DNA of 64,000 nt. Source: Methanothermobacter sp. Its GTDB lineage: Archaea; Methanobacteriota; Methanobacteria; Methanobacteriales; Methanothermobacteraceae. The position numbers were made by a program, and so were the translations under genes. Shown here piece by piece: positions 28,626 through 36,498 of this stretch. Location: contig NZ_JASFYE010000004.1 in the NCBI RefSeq assembly GCF_030055425.1, positions 33,591-97,590 of the forward strand, in the 5' to 3' direction. Numbering within the stretch: position 1 is the stretch's first letter; each line of letters starts with the position of its first letter. The notes beneath the pieces are model-generated. The model did not search any database and had not been told where the DNA came from. It saw only the letters and a list, made by a program, of their open reading frames with translations.

Positions 28626-30035
28626 TTGAACCTGAGGGCTGGCAGATTAAAGAGGGGTATGGAGGATGAGGCAGCGGAGTTCACCTCATCCCTAACATTC
28701 GACCACCACATATTCGAGGCGGATGTTGAATGTAACATTGCACACACAACCATGCTGGCCCATGAGGGTATAATACCTGAGGAAGTGGCGGATAAGATCA
28801 TAGAAGCCCTTGAAACCCTGAGGGAGGAGGGGTTCGAGGCCCTTGACATGGACCCTTCGGTGGAGGATATCCACATGGCTGTTGAGAACTACGTGACAGC
28901 CAGGATAGGCGAGGAAGCAGGGTTCATGCACACAGGTAAATCCAGGAACGATCAGGTTGCAACTGACCTCCGCCTGGCCCTGAGGGAGAAGATAAAAGTA
29001 ATCAGCCACGAACTCCTTGATTTTATTGATAGGATAGCTGAAATGGCACTTGAGCACACAGGGACTGTCATGGTTGGTTACACCCACCTCCAGCATGCCC
29101 AGCCAACAACCCTTGCCCACCACCTCATGGCCTATGCCCACTCCCTCAAGAGGGACTATGAGAGGCTCCAGGACACCCTGAAGAGGGTTGACATCAACCC
29201 GCTGGGTTCTGCAGCCATGACAACCACAACCTTCCCGATAAACAGGGAACTCACAACGGAGCTTCTGGGGTTCTCTGATTACATGAGGAACTCCATGGAC
29301 GCGGTGAGTGCAAGGGACTTCATAGCGGAGGCAGTCTTTGACCTCTCAGTGCTGGCGGTGAACCTCAGCAGGATCTCAGAGGAGATGATACTCTGGAGCA
29401 CCTACGAGTTTGGCATGATAGAGATCCCTGATGAATTCTCATCAACATCATCGATAATGCCCCAGAAGAAGAACCCTGACGTGGCCGAGATAGCCCGGGC
29501 AAAGACCTCCACGGTCCATGGGGCACTATTCTCTGTACTTGGAATCATGAAGGCCCTCCCCTACACCTACAACAGGGACCTCCAGGAGATCACACCCCAC
29601 CTCTGGAGGGCCACGGACACGGCACTGTCAATGATCCGTGTCGTGAGGGGAATGCTCCTGGGCATCAGGGTTAACCGGGAGCGGGCACTTGAACTTGCAG
29701 GGGCCAACTTTGCAACAGCAACGGACCTTGCAGATATCCTTGTCAGGGAGCGCGGCGTACCCTTCAGGGTGGCCCACAGGATAGTTGGAAGGCTGGTCAC
29801 AAGGGCCATTGCCGATGGACTCGGGCCCTCTGACATAGATTCAGAGTACCTTGATGAGGTCAGCCTCGAGGTCACCGGGAGGAGACTTGAACTTGACCAG
29901 GAACTTGTGAGAAGGGCCCTTGATCCACTTGAGAATGTCAGGATGAGGATGGTTCCAGGCGGACCGGCACCTGAGATGGTCAGGGCGGCCATTGATGAAA
30001 TCAGAGCCTTTGTGGAGTCCGAAAGGACAGATTAA
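28626..30035 (+). CDS. argH: Argininosuccinate lyase
   Basis: ArgH splits argininosuccinate to arginine and fumarate. The 469-residue protein contains the fumarase/aspartase signature [24 protein letters not shown] and [14 protein letters not shown]. The start is TTG at 28626, giving [15 protein letters not shown], with GGTGG just upstream. An earlier in-frame ATG inside rps27ae is rejected because it predates the ribosome site. Confidence 0.95.
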   Translation: MNLRAGRLKRGMEDEAAEFTSSLTFDHHIFEADVECNIAHTTMLAHEGIIPEEVADKIIEALETLREEGFEALDMDPSVEDIHMAVENYVTARIGEEAGFMHTGKSRNDQVATDLRLALREKIKVISHELLDFIDRIAEMALEHTGTVMVGYTHLQHAQPTTLAHHLMAYAHSLKRDYERLQDTLKRVDINPLGSAAMTTTTFPINRELTTELLGFSDYMRNSMDAVSARDFIAEAVFDLSVLAVNLSRISEEMILWSTYEFGMIEIPDEFSSTSSIMPQKKNPDVAEIARAKTSTVHGALFSVLGIMKALPYTYNRDLQEITPHLWRATDTALSMIRVVRGMLLGIRVNRERALELAGANFATATDLADILVRERGVPFRVAHRIVGRLVTRAIADGLGPSDIDSEYLDEVSLEVTGRRLELDQELVRRALDPLENVRMRMVPGGPAPEMVRAAIDEIRAFVESERTD

Positions 30036-30036
30036 T

Positions 30037-30134
30037 GGTTATTTTTTCTCACCGGTCAGAAATTTCATATATCGGAGTCTGAGATGGGCTTTTAAGGGTT
30101 ATTTTTTTCTACTGGGCAGAAATTTTATATATCA
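30037..30134 (+). repeat. Imperfect direct repeat after argH, period about 60
   Basis: The ~37-base segment at 30037-30073 (GGTTATTTTTTCTCACCGGTC onward to CATATATC) recurs with a few changes at 30097-30134 (ending TATATATC). Each copy holds a T6-T7 run, able to terminate argH transcription, and a TATA-like CATATATC/TATATATC. The second copy probably supplies the promoter for the small membrane protein at 30156. Confidence 0.75.
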
Positions 30135-30155
30135 TTTTTGACATATAATTATTAC

Positions 30156-30296
30156 ATGAAATCTGAAACTGAAACAAGGGTTGTTGGACTTCTGGCGGTA
30201 CTCATCGGTATACTGATGATAATATACCCGCAGCTTGTGGGGTATCTGGTTGGTGTGTTCCTCATAGCCTACGGTCTTCTAAAGATATTCAGTTAG
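30156..30296 (+). CDS. Small membrane protein (DUF3096-like)
   Basis: The 46-residue product MKSETETRVVGLLAVLIG... has a short charged start and two closely spaced hydrophobic helices separated by YPQLVG, ending in LLKIFS. This hairpin pattern resembles DUF3096-type small proteins. It has no clear ribosome site; the TATA-like sequence about 28 bases upstream suggests a leaderless mRNA. Function unknown. Confidence 0.6.
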   Translation: MKSETETRVVGLLAVLIGILMIIYPQLVGYLVGVFLIAYGLLKIFS

Positions 30297-30297
30297 T

Positions 30298-31311
30298 TCA
30301 CCGGGAGCCGCAGATACTCCATACGAGTTCCAGGGCCTCACCGGGTTCAAGAACACCGGCACGGGTCTCCCTGAGGACCCTCTGGATTGAGTAGCGCATC
30401 ATATGTGGATACCTGCGGTGAACCTCCCCCAGGAGTGGACAGCCAAACCCTGAAGAGGCTCTGAGGCCATAAGGGGATACAGCGGACCTCAGCTCCTGCT
30501 TTGAGGCTGCAAAGAGTGCCGGTAGATTAACACGGAGGATATCATCGCGCACCTGGAGGGAACCGTATCCTGTTGAGAGGAGATCACCGAATATCACAGT
30601 ATCAATTCCCTCATTCTTTATTTTCTCCATGATGACTTCCTCAATCATGGATGAGCACCTGCCGCAGGGGTGGAACCTCCCCTCGAGGGCATCCCTCTGA
30701 AGTTCACTGAGGTCCATCTTGATGTACTGGTGCCTCACTCCAAGGGAAGTGGTGAGTTCATCCACAGCCCTCCTGACGTGCCCTGGAAGTATTATGGTGC
30801 CGGGGTCAGCGGTGAATGCGGCAGGTTTTAAACCAAGTTTAACGGCCGCTATGAGTGAGAATGAACTGTCAGTACCCCCTGATAGTGCCACAGCAGTGTC
30901 GGGCTCTCTGATGCTGTGCTGGGGTGCACTGTCACTTTCTGTGAGAAAGTCAAGTCCCGCAGGGTATTCAAGCCGTTTCCTCAGCGGTTCCTCCAGGAGG
31001 GAGAGCACCCTGAAGGATCCCCTGAGTTCAGCCAGTCGCTCAAGTGCAAATTTAACCCGTTCCCTCCTCATGATGAGGTCGATCTCTGATTCAACATGGA
31101 TCCTGCTGATACCAAGTCTCTCCCGTAGCCTGCCCACAACCCATCCACCCTTCCCTATTATGATGGACTTATCAGAACGGTCAGGTGCGACTATGAGGAG
31201 TTCATCCCTTTCCCCATTGAATATGGCCTCGGCTATCCGTACCTCTGTATCCTCATGGCCTATCTCGAATCTGACCTCCCTTATGAGAACAGCAAGTTCA
31301 TCTGTATCCAT
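30298..31311 (-). CDS. KH domain - PP-loop ATPase fusion (TtuA/TilS-type superfamily)
   Basis: The 337-residue protein starts with a KH-like RNA-binding domain (DKSIIIGKGGWVVGRLRERLGI at about 66-88) and continues with a PP-loop domain: SGGTDSSFSL binds ATP pyrophosphate, followed by HPCGRCSSMI and the late GFGCPLLGEVH. PP-loop enzymes adenylate and thiolate or otherwise modify RNA bases; the Cys-x2-Cys plus late Cys recalls sulfur-transfer or Fe-S-bearing TtuA/NcsA. I infer a tRNA modification enzyme with unknown target. The ATG at 31311 follows GGGGAGGATTCT; a longer frame to 31416 is rejected. Confidence 0.78.
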   Translation of the reverse strand: MDTDELAVLIREVRFEIGHEDTEVRIAEAIFNGERDELLIVAPDRSDKSIIIGKGGWVVGRLRERLGISRIHVESEIDLIMRRERVKFALERLAELRGSFRVLSLLEEPLRKRLEYPAGLDFLTESDSAPQHSIREPDTAVALSGGTDSSFSLIAAVKLGLKPAAFTADPGTIILPGHVRRAVDELTTSLGVRHQYIKMDLSELQRDALEGRFHPCGRCSSMIEEVIMEKIKNEGIDTVIFGDLLSTGYGSLQVRDDILRVNLPALFAASKQELRSAVSPYGLRASSGFGCPLLGEVHRRYPHMMRYSIQRVLRETRAGVLEPGEALELVWSICGSR

Positions 31312-31501
31312 AGAATCCTCCCCTGAATTATTCACCTGAAATGAAGTACCTTTTTTATGGTCTGATGAAATGATAGATGGTCTGCATGAAGTAAAGTATA
31401 TTATAGATACGGCCAATATTTAATATAAAGAGTGAATATGGATTTCATCTTCAGGCAGTACCTGAACTTTAATAAAACCGTGTTGGGGGATGCATAGGCA
31501 A

Positions 31502-32110
31502 ATGCCAAACATCAAAAGCCTTCTTTTCGGTGATCAGGAAAAAGAATGGGGTTATAAAAGGGAAAGTGAGAATATAATAGTTGGTTATGGTTACAAGAAG
31601 TTCAGTAAACCCCCTGTTATAGGTAAAAACCCTCTCCTGCGCTCAAACACCGTGATATACAATGATGTTACCATAGGTGATAACCTCAGAACCGGCCACA
31701 ACGTCCTCATAAGGGAGAAGACGACCATAGGTGATGATGTACTTATCGGTACAAACACTGTCATTGAGGGCCACTCAAAGATAGGGAGCAATGTAAGCAT
31801 CCAGTCAAATGTGTATCTGCCAAAGAACAGTTACATAGAGGATAACGTCTTCATAGGGCCCTGTGCCTGTTTCACCAACGACCGTTACCCCATAAGGGTC
31901 AAGTACAAACTGAGGGGCCCCATAATAAGGCAGGGGGCATCCATAGGTGCAAACTCCACCTTCCTCTCCAGGATCGAGGTGGGTGAGGGTGCAATGGTGG
32001 CGGCAGGTGCGGTTGTAACAAGGAACGTGCCCCCATGGTCACTGGCAATCGGTGCACCCGCCCGTATAAAGGCGCTTCCTGCCAAGCTTAGGGTTCCCAA
32101 CAATATTTAG
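31502..32110 (+). CDS. Left-handed beta-helix acetyltransferase (WbpD/WlbB-like)
   Basis: The 202-residue protein is built of hexapeptide repeats ([20 protein letters not shown] and so on) and ends with [24 protein letters not shown], typical of sugar N-acetyltransferases. WbpD-like enzymes acetylate UDP-linked amino sugars, and in a pseudomurein-walled methanogen a role in wall or glycan precursors is plausible. ATG 31502 is chosen because GGGGGATG lies about ten bases upstream; ATG 31490 is too close to that site. Confidence 0.8.
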   Translation: MPNIKSLLFGDQEKEWGYKRESENIIVGYGYKKFSKPPVIGKNPLLRSNTVIYNDVTIGDNLRTGHNVLIREKTTIGDDVLIGTNTVIEGHSKIGSNVSIQSNVYLPKNSYIEDNVFIGPCACFTNDRYPIRVKYKLRGPIIRQGASIGANSTFLSRIEVGEGAMVAAGAVVTRNVPPWSLAIGAPARIKALPAKLRVPNNI

Positions 32111-32170
32111 TTGATTTTTCTGTATTAGTTAGATTTTCCAGTCTGCAGTGACCTTTACTGATTGAATGAG

Positions 32171-32626
32171 CTATTCTCTTCTGTAGAGCCCCACTATCCT
32201 TGCCTCAGCCAGTACATGGCCCTCCATTGCCTCGAGGACGTCCTCCTTGCCTGTGCCTGGTTCAAGGTCCAGCATGGTGTCAAGGGCGTAGAGCCTGAAG
32301 AAGTACCTGTGCACACCGGATGGGGGGCAGGGGCCCCTGTAGCCTATGGTTCCAGAGTCGTTGTAGCCCTGGACTGAGCCATCAGGTAGCCTTTCCATGT
32401 CTGGAACATTCTCGTCAAGGCCCCTGGAGTCTGGGGGTATGTTGAATATCACCCAGTGGGTCCAGACCTTTGTTGGGGCATCGGGGTCATCGCATATGAG
32501 GGCAAGGGACCGGGCCTCTGGAGGGACGCCATCCCATTCCAGGGGTGGCGATATGTTTTCACCATCACACGTGTACCTTGAGGGTATTCTTCCGCCATCA
32601 TTGAATGCACGGGTCTTGAGGTTCAT
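32171..32626 (-). CDS. PEBP family protein (YbhB/YbcL type)
   Basis: The 151-residue protein matches the phosphatidylethanolamine-binding/Raf kinase inhibitor-like family of prokaryotes: YTCDGENISPPLEW, ICDDPDAPTKVWTHWVIFNIP and YRGPCPPSGVHRYFFRLYALD form the ligand pocket. Its physiological ligand in archaea is unknown. The ATG at 32626 follows TTAGGTGATACC. It is divergent from the ATPase gene at 32672. Confidence 0.88.
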   Translation of the reverse strand: MNLKTRAFNDGGRIPSRYTCDGENISPPLEWDGVPPEARSLALICDDPDAPTKVWTHWVIFNIPPDSRGLDENVPDMERLPDGSVQGYNDSGTIGYRGPCPPSGVHRYFFRLYALDTMLDLEPGTGKEDVLEAMEGHVLAEARIVGLYRRE

Positions 32627-32671
32627 GGTATCACCTAACAGATTATATGTTTCCTGTCATTAATTATTATT

Positions 32672-33412
32672 ATGGACTACAAGGTGAACTCGGCATCTGA
32701 TAACAGTGTCTTCGTTGAGACTGAGTCCTACAGAAGGCTCCTTGAAGCCCTTGAGGTCCTCAGGGATTGCCGCGGGAACATACTCCATGTTGTGGGCGCC
32801 CCAGGGACAGGTAAATCAGCCAACCTCTACAGGGGTATCCAGGAGGTGGGGCTTGATGTATATGAGGTGCCGTGTAACCTTGAGTCAGCGGATGTGGACG
32901 CAGATTATGTGTTCAGGCACCTCTTGGATGAGATGAAGGCGGAGCTCGGTGCAGATAACAGGGGGGATCTTTACAGGAAACTTGGTGAATTTGATGCTGT
33001 GGTCTTTGCTGACAGGTTCCATGACAGCCACGATTTCTCAGAGTTCACGGGTTTCAGTCAGTGGACAGCCACGGCGGGATCTGAAACACTGAAGTTCTAC
33101 CTCAGATGCATCCATGAGTACATAAGAAACAGGGGGGCATTTGGGAACATGAACATAATCTTCCAGACAGCCTGGAGGTTCTACTTCAGGGGTAAAAAGC
33201 TGGACATCTTCACCGACATACCCATCCTCTCATCAGTGCTCTTCCACTCCCTCAGGATCCTCTTCACGGCTGTGAGGATAGATTACACCGTAACTGAAAC
33301 CTTAAATATAATAAAGGCCCATTCAGGTGCTGATGAGGAAGAGATAAGGCGTTACATAGAATTATATGGGTGCAGACCAAGAACCCTTCTGGAGAAGATG
33401 AGATCATGCTGA
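32672..33412 (+). CDS. Small P-loop ATPase of unknown role
   Basis: The 246-residue protein has Walker A GAPGTGKSANL near residue 45 and resembles a stripped archaeal AAA/STAND-type ATPase; a Walker B-like VVFADRF follows but lacks the usual DE. The C-terminal part is helical (IKAHSGADEEEIRRYIELYG), like a winged-helix lid. A TATA-like GATTATATG about 30 bases upstream and no ribosome site suggest a leaderless mRNA. It overlaps the following UbiA gene by seven bases, so the pair is an operon. Confidence 0.65.
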   Translation: MDYKVNSASDNSVFVETESYRRLLEALEVLRDCRGNILHVVGAPGTGKSANLYRGIQEVGLDVYEVPCNLESADVDADYVFRHLLDEMKAELGADNRGDLYRKLGEFDAVVFADRFHDSHDFSEFTGFSQWTATAGSETLKFYLRCIHEYIRNRGAFGNMNIIFQTAWRFYFRGKKLDIFTDIPILSSVLFHSLRILFTAVRIDYTVTETLNIIKAHSGADEEEIRRYIELYGCRPRTLLEKMRSC

Positions 33413-34188
33413 GTACACTCCTGCGTTCAACGAGAATGAGCTGGTGTGCCAAGAACATCCACATGTACCTTCTGGCACTCACCTATGCCTCAGATGCAGA
33501 CCCCATCAGATTCATTTCAGGACTCTTCACCGTGACGCTCCTCTGGGGGGCTCTCTATTCACTTAACGACTTCACTGACATTGAAACTGACAGGAACGAC
33601 CGCATGAAAAGGGGAAGACCCTTCATAGAGAACCATGTTGAGCCCAGAGAGGTCATGCTTTTTATAGGCGTCCTTCTCGTAGTGTCCACCGTGGTGGCAT
33701 ATATCATCCAGCCGGTATTCTGCCTCCTACTCCTTCTCATGGTCCTCAACCAGTTCATCTATACACTCCCACCCCTCAGACTGAAGGACACACCGCTTGC
33801 ACCACTTGCAAGTACCGCTACAAACACTGTTCTGAGGCTGGCATCCGCCTCTGTCCTCCTGGGGGGTATTCTCACTGTCCCGGTCCCGGTCTATGTTTTA
33901 ATGTACCTTGCAGGTATGGGCACATACCTCATGTACAAGGAGAGAAAGGCCCCTACAACCCTGGTTTCTGTCCTGTTCTGTGTCCTCCTTGCCTGGAGTT
34001 ACACTGGAGGTTACATCAGCATGCTGCAGATCCTCCTTGTAATAGTCCCGCCATTCATAGCCACGGTACCACTTTATCTGTCCAACTTCACAGAAAGGGA
34101 GCGGATGGTGGAGGTGGCTGATCTGATTTACCACAGGGTTCTTGTGGCATTCTACCTGGTATGCATAGCGGTGCTTCTTGTGGGTTAG
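33406..34188 (+). CDS. UbiA-family prenyltransferase
   Basis: The 260-residue protein has seven to eight hydrophobic helices and the first aspartate-rich motif NDFTDIETDRNDRMKRGRP, which binds prenyl diphosphate through Mg2+. The second Asp motif is weak (SNFTERERMVEVAD), so substrate preference is uncertain. UbiA members in methanogens include digeranylgeranylglyceryl phosphate synthase, but this divergent sequence need not be it. It starts at ATG 33406 inside the end of the ATPase gene. Confidence 0.75.
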   Translation: MLSTLLRSTRMSWCAKNIHMYLLALTYASDADPIRFISGLFTVTLLWGALYSLNDFTDIETDRNDRMKRGRPFIENHVEPREVMLFIGVLLVVSTVVAYIIQPVFCLLLLLMVLNQFIYTLPPLRLKDTPLAPLASTATNTVLRLASASVLLGGILTVPVPVYVLMYLAGMGTYLMYKERKAPTTLVSVLFCVLLAWSYTGGYISMLQILLVIVPPFIATVPLYLSNFTERERMVEVADLIYHRVLVAFYLVCIAVLLVG

Positions 34189-34323
34189 GATGCTCTTCAG
34201 ATTTTCTTTTTAGAGTGGAGAATTCTAAAAAATCAGATCAGATAAGTTTAACTAAATTTTCTAGAAATAGATTAAAAGGATAGGTTTCAGTTGATGGGTT
34301 CTTCACTGACTCAAAATATAAAA

Positions 34324-35508
34324 TTAGAAGAGTTTGCCCAGTTTAATGAGGGCCTTTGGCGAGACCTTTATGAGCTTCTTAACAAGTTCTGTGGTGCTCA
34401 CCTTCTCAAACTCAACATCCTGGAATGCCTCTGCGATTGAATCGAGTTCACTGTCACTGAGTGTAAGCATGTAGTCCTTGACCTTGAGGTACCTGTCTAT
34501 CTCCTTCCCGATCTCCTCACGGCAGAGCCTCTCGTATTCACTGAGCCTCTTTTTGCTGACATCACCCTCACTGACCGCTGCAGCAGCAACCCTTCCTGCC
34601 AGCATACCACCGGTCATACCGCTTATTATACCACCACCTGTGAGGGGGTTCACCTGACCTGCAGCGTCCCCCACAACCATGAGGCTGTCTGCCACAAGTT
34701 CCTTTGGCATTCCACCAACCGGATCCCCACCTATGTTGAGTTCAACAGGCTGGGCGTTCCTTGTTGCCGGGCATGACTCAACGAATTCAAGCAGGTGCTC
34801 ATAGGCGCTCTTATCGGTCTCTGTTGAGAGAACACCCAGGCCCACGTTGGCGATGTCATCACCCTTTGGGAAGATCCAGGCGTATCCACCGGGGGCCACG
34901 CTTCCAAAGTAGAATTCGATGCAGTTATTGTCCTCCATCTCCACTCCGACCATCTCGAACTGGGCCGCTGACTCCATGTCCTTGGGCCTTGTGGCTGTGT
35001 TTAGGCCGGCCCACCTTGCAACCCTTGACTCGGGGCCGTCGGCTGCAATAACTATCCTGGCCTTTATCTCAAACTCCCTGCCCATGCACTCTGCGCTGAC
35101 AAGGTATCCATCTTCGGTCTTCTCCATACCGGTTGCAAGGGTCTTCACCATGATCCGTGAACCTGCCCTCGCGGCGTCCATTGCCATGTGCTTGTCAAAG
35201 ACCTTCCTCTCAAGTATGTATCCTGCCTCTGGCAGCTCCACCTTATCTGAGGTCAGCCATACATCTGTGCCATTGGGGGAGACCAGACGCACACCATCAA
35301 GTTTCTTTGTGATCCAGCGGGGGTCTGGCTCTATCCCCAGGGACTCGAGGCCCCCAACAGAGACCCCCTCGGCGCACCTCTTTGGGGCCCCTATCTCTGA
35401 TTTCTTGTCAATGAGGAGTACACTTGCACCGCCCATGGCGGCGTGTTTTGCTGCTGTTGAACCGGCTGGTCCAGCGCCAATCACAAGGACATCAACTTCA
35501 GTCACCAT
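34324..35508 (-). CDS. Digeranylgeranylglycerophospholipid reductase (geranylgeranyl reductase)
   Basis: GGR hydrogenates the double bonds of archaeal isoprenoid lipid chains. The 394-residue flavoprotein has the FAD-binding VLVIGAGPAGSTAAKHAA, the CAEGV motif in KRCAEGVSVGGL, the YxWxFP signature in GYAWIFPKG and the GDAAGQVNPLTGGGI motif. Start ATG 35508 has AGGTGAT upstream; a GTG at 35517 overlapping the ferredoxin stop is possible. It follows directly on the ferredoxin gene, its likely electron donor. Confidence 0.93.
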   Translation of the reverse strand: MVTEVDVLVIGAGPAGSTAAKHAAMGGASVLLIDKKSEIGAPKRCAEGVSVGGLESLGIEPDPRWITKKLDGVRLVSPNGTDVWLTSDKVELPEAGYILERKVFDKHMAMDAARAGSRIMVKTLATGMEKTEDGYLVSAECMGREFEIKARIVIAADGPESRVARWAGLNTATRPKDMESAAQFEMVGVEMEDNNCIEFYFGSVAPGGYAWIFPKGDDIANVGLGVLSTETDKSAYEHLLEFVESCPATRNAQPVELNIGGDPVGGMPKELVADSLMVVGDAAGQVNPLTGGGIISGMTGGMLAGRVAAAAVSEGDVSKKRLSEYERLCREEIGKEIDRYLKVKDYMLTLSDSELDSIAEAFQDVEFEKVSTTELVKKLIKVSPKALIKLGKLF

Positions 35509-35513
35509 GTCAA

Positions 35514-35675
35514 TCACCTCTCAAGGGCCCTAACAGGGCACACCTGTATGCATATGTTGCATTCCCTACACTGATCCTCTGAAAATTTCAGGGAATTCTC
35601 CCTGACCTCTATGAGGTTCCGTGGGCACACACCTGCACATTCCCCACAGAACATACACCATTCCTTCACCTTCAT
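35514..35675 (-). CDS. 2[4Fe-4S] ferredoxin, partner of geranylgeranyl reductase
   Basis: The 53-residue protein has two cluster motifs, CMFCGECAGVCP and CRECNICIQVCP, and little else. Its TGA lies within the ribosome-site region of the geranylgeranyl reductase gene, so the two are transcribed together. In Methanosarcina a neighbouring ferredoxin is required for full activity of this reductase, which supports the pairing here. Start ATG 35675 gives MKVKEWCMFC; the longer frame to 35708 has no family support. Confidence 0.9.
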   Translation of the reverse strand: MKVKEWCMFCGECAGVCPRNLIEVRENSLKFSEDQCRECNICIQVCPVRALER

Positions 35676-35739
35676 GGTTATCAACCTAAAATCAATTCTA
35701 CAGATCATGAATCTTTAATCATGCGGGTGTTTATACTTT

Positions 35740-35838
35740 GGGGAGGAAGTATATATATAGTTCCCAAAAACCAGTAAACCCCTACAGTGAAAGGGAACCA
35801 TTCACGGGGAGGAAGTATATATATAGTTCCCAAAAACC
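35740..35838. repeat. Two 33-bp copies, period 66, each with a TATA box
   Basis: An identical 33-base segment occurs at 35740-35772 and 35806-35838. Its core reads AGTATATATATAGTTCCC on the plus strand, and CTATATATATACTT on the minus strand is a strong archaeal TATA box. It lies upstream of the minus-strand ferredoxin-reductase operon, so this is probably a duplicated promoter giving two start sites 66 bases apart. The spacer also contains AAGGGAACC, complementary to the GGTTCCC-like part of the copies. Confidence 0.9.
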
Positions 35839-35966
35839 CTGACCTGGCCGCCACATGGCCACCACGCATAGTTCCTGATCTTTCAACGGCCACCTATATA
35901 TGTTGATGGGCTCCGGGATAAATTATAAATCATATCCATGACAACAATTATTAAGGGAGGTTGAAT

Positions 35967-36464
35967 ATGAAGAAAATTTTATTTCTGTTTCTTGTGGCCG
36001 CAACGGTCCTTGTATCTGGTTGTGTGAGTGAGGAGCCCCAGTATAAGAGCTTCTCTGACGGAAAACTGAACTTCACATATCCCGCATCATGGGAGACCCT
36101 TGACCCTGCAGGGGCCCAGGGGGCCTTCAAGAAGGAGGTGGGAATCTCCAAGGATGTCATAGTTTACCTTGGTAACAGCACCTCAGAGCTTGCAGTTGCA
36201 GAGGTAAGTGCAGGCGCAGGTTACTACCTGAAGGATCCTGAAACCGTCAGGAAGGAGATGGCCAGCAATGAGGGTGTTGTATCATCCAGCATAATAAAGG
36301 TCGCCGGGCGTAACGCAGCAATGGTGAAGGCCACCGATTCAACGACTCAGACGGTTTTTGTGTACCTGAAACTCAACAGGACAAGCGGCTATGCATTCAT
36401 GTACAGCGGACCAAAGAATGACGCAACATTTGACTCCATACTTGAGACTGTGAAGTTAGAGTGA
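35967..36464 (+). CDS. Lipoprotein with PsbP-like domain
   Basis: The 165-residue protein has a lipoprotein signal with lipobox VSGC (Cys20), so it should be tethered to the outer face of the membrane. The body (FSDGKLNFTYPASWETLDP...) looks like the PsbP/DUF1795-type small alpha/beta domain found in many methanogen lipoproteins. ATG 35967 follows GGGAGG by six bases. A TATA-rich region shared with the divergent ferredoxin operon lies upstream. Role unknown. Confidence 0.75.
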   Translation: MKKILFLFLVAATVLVSGCVSEEPQYKSFSDGKLNFTYPASWETLDPAGAQGAFKKEVGISKDVIVYLGNSTSELAVAEVSAGAGYYLKDPETVRKEMASNEGVVSSSIIKVAGRNAAMVKATDSTTQTVFVYLKLNRTSGYAFMYSGPKNDATFDSILETVKLE

Positions 36465-36483
36465 TCCCCGCTGGGATTCCTCC

Positions 36484-36490
36484 TTTTTTT
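36484..36490 (+). terminator. Oligo-T terminator after the lipoprotein gene
   Basis: Seven T residues lie 20 bases past the lipoprotein stop and just before the converging sulfite reductase gene ends (36499). Confidence 0.4.
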
Positions 36491-36498
36491 ATTCCTTC

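Noticed and set aside
34761-35533. Large plus-strand frames opposite geranylgeranyl reductase
   Set aside because: Shadows of the real gene; Pro/Ser/Arg-rich translation with no motif.
35740-35838. CRISPR-like array
   Set aside because: Only two copies, a TATA-rich unit and no further spacers; a duplicated promoter explains it better.
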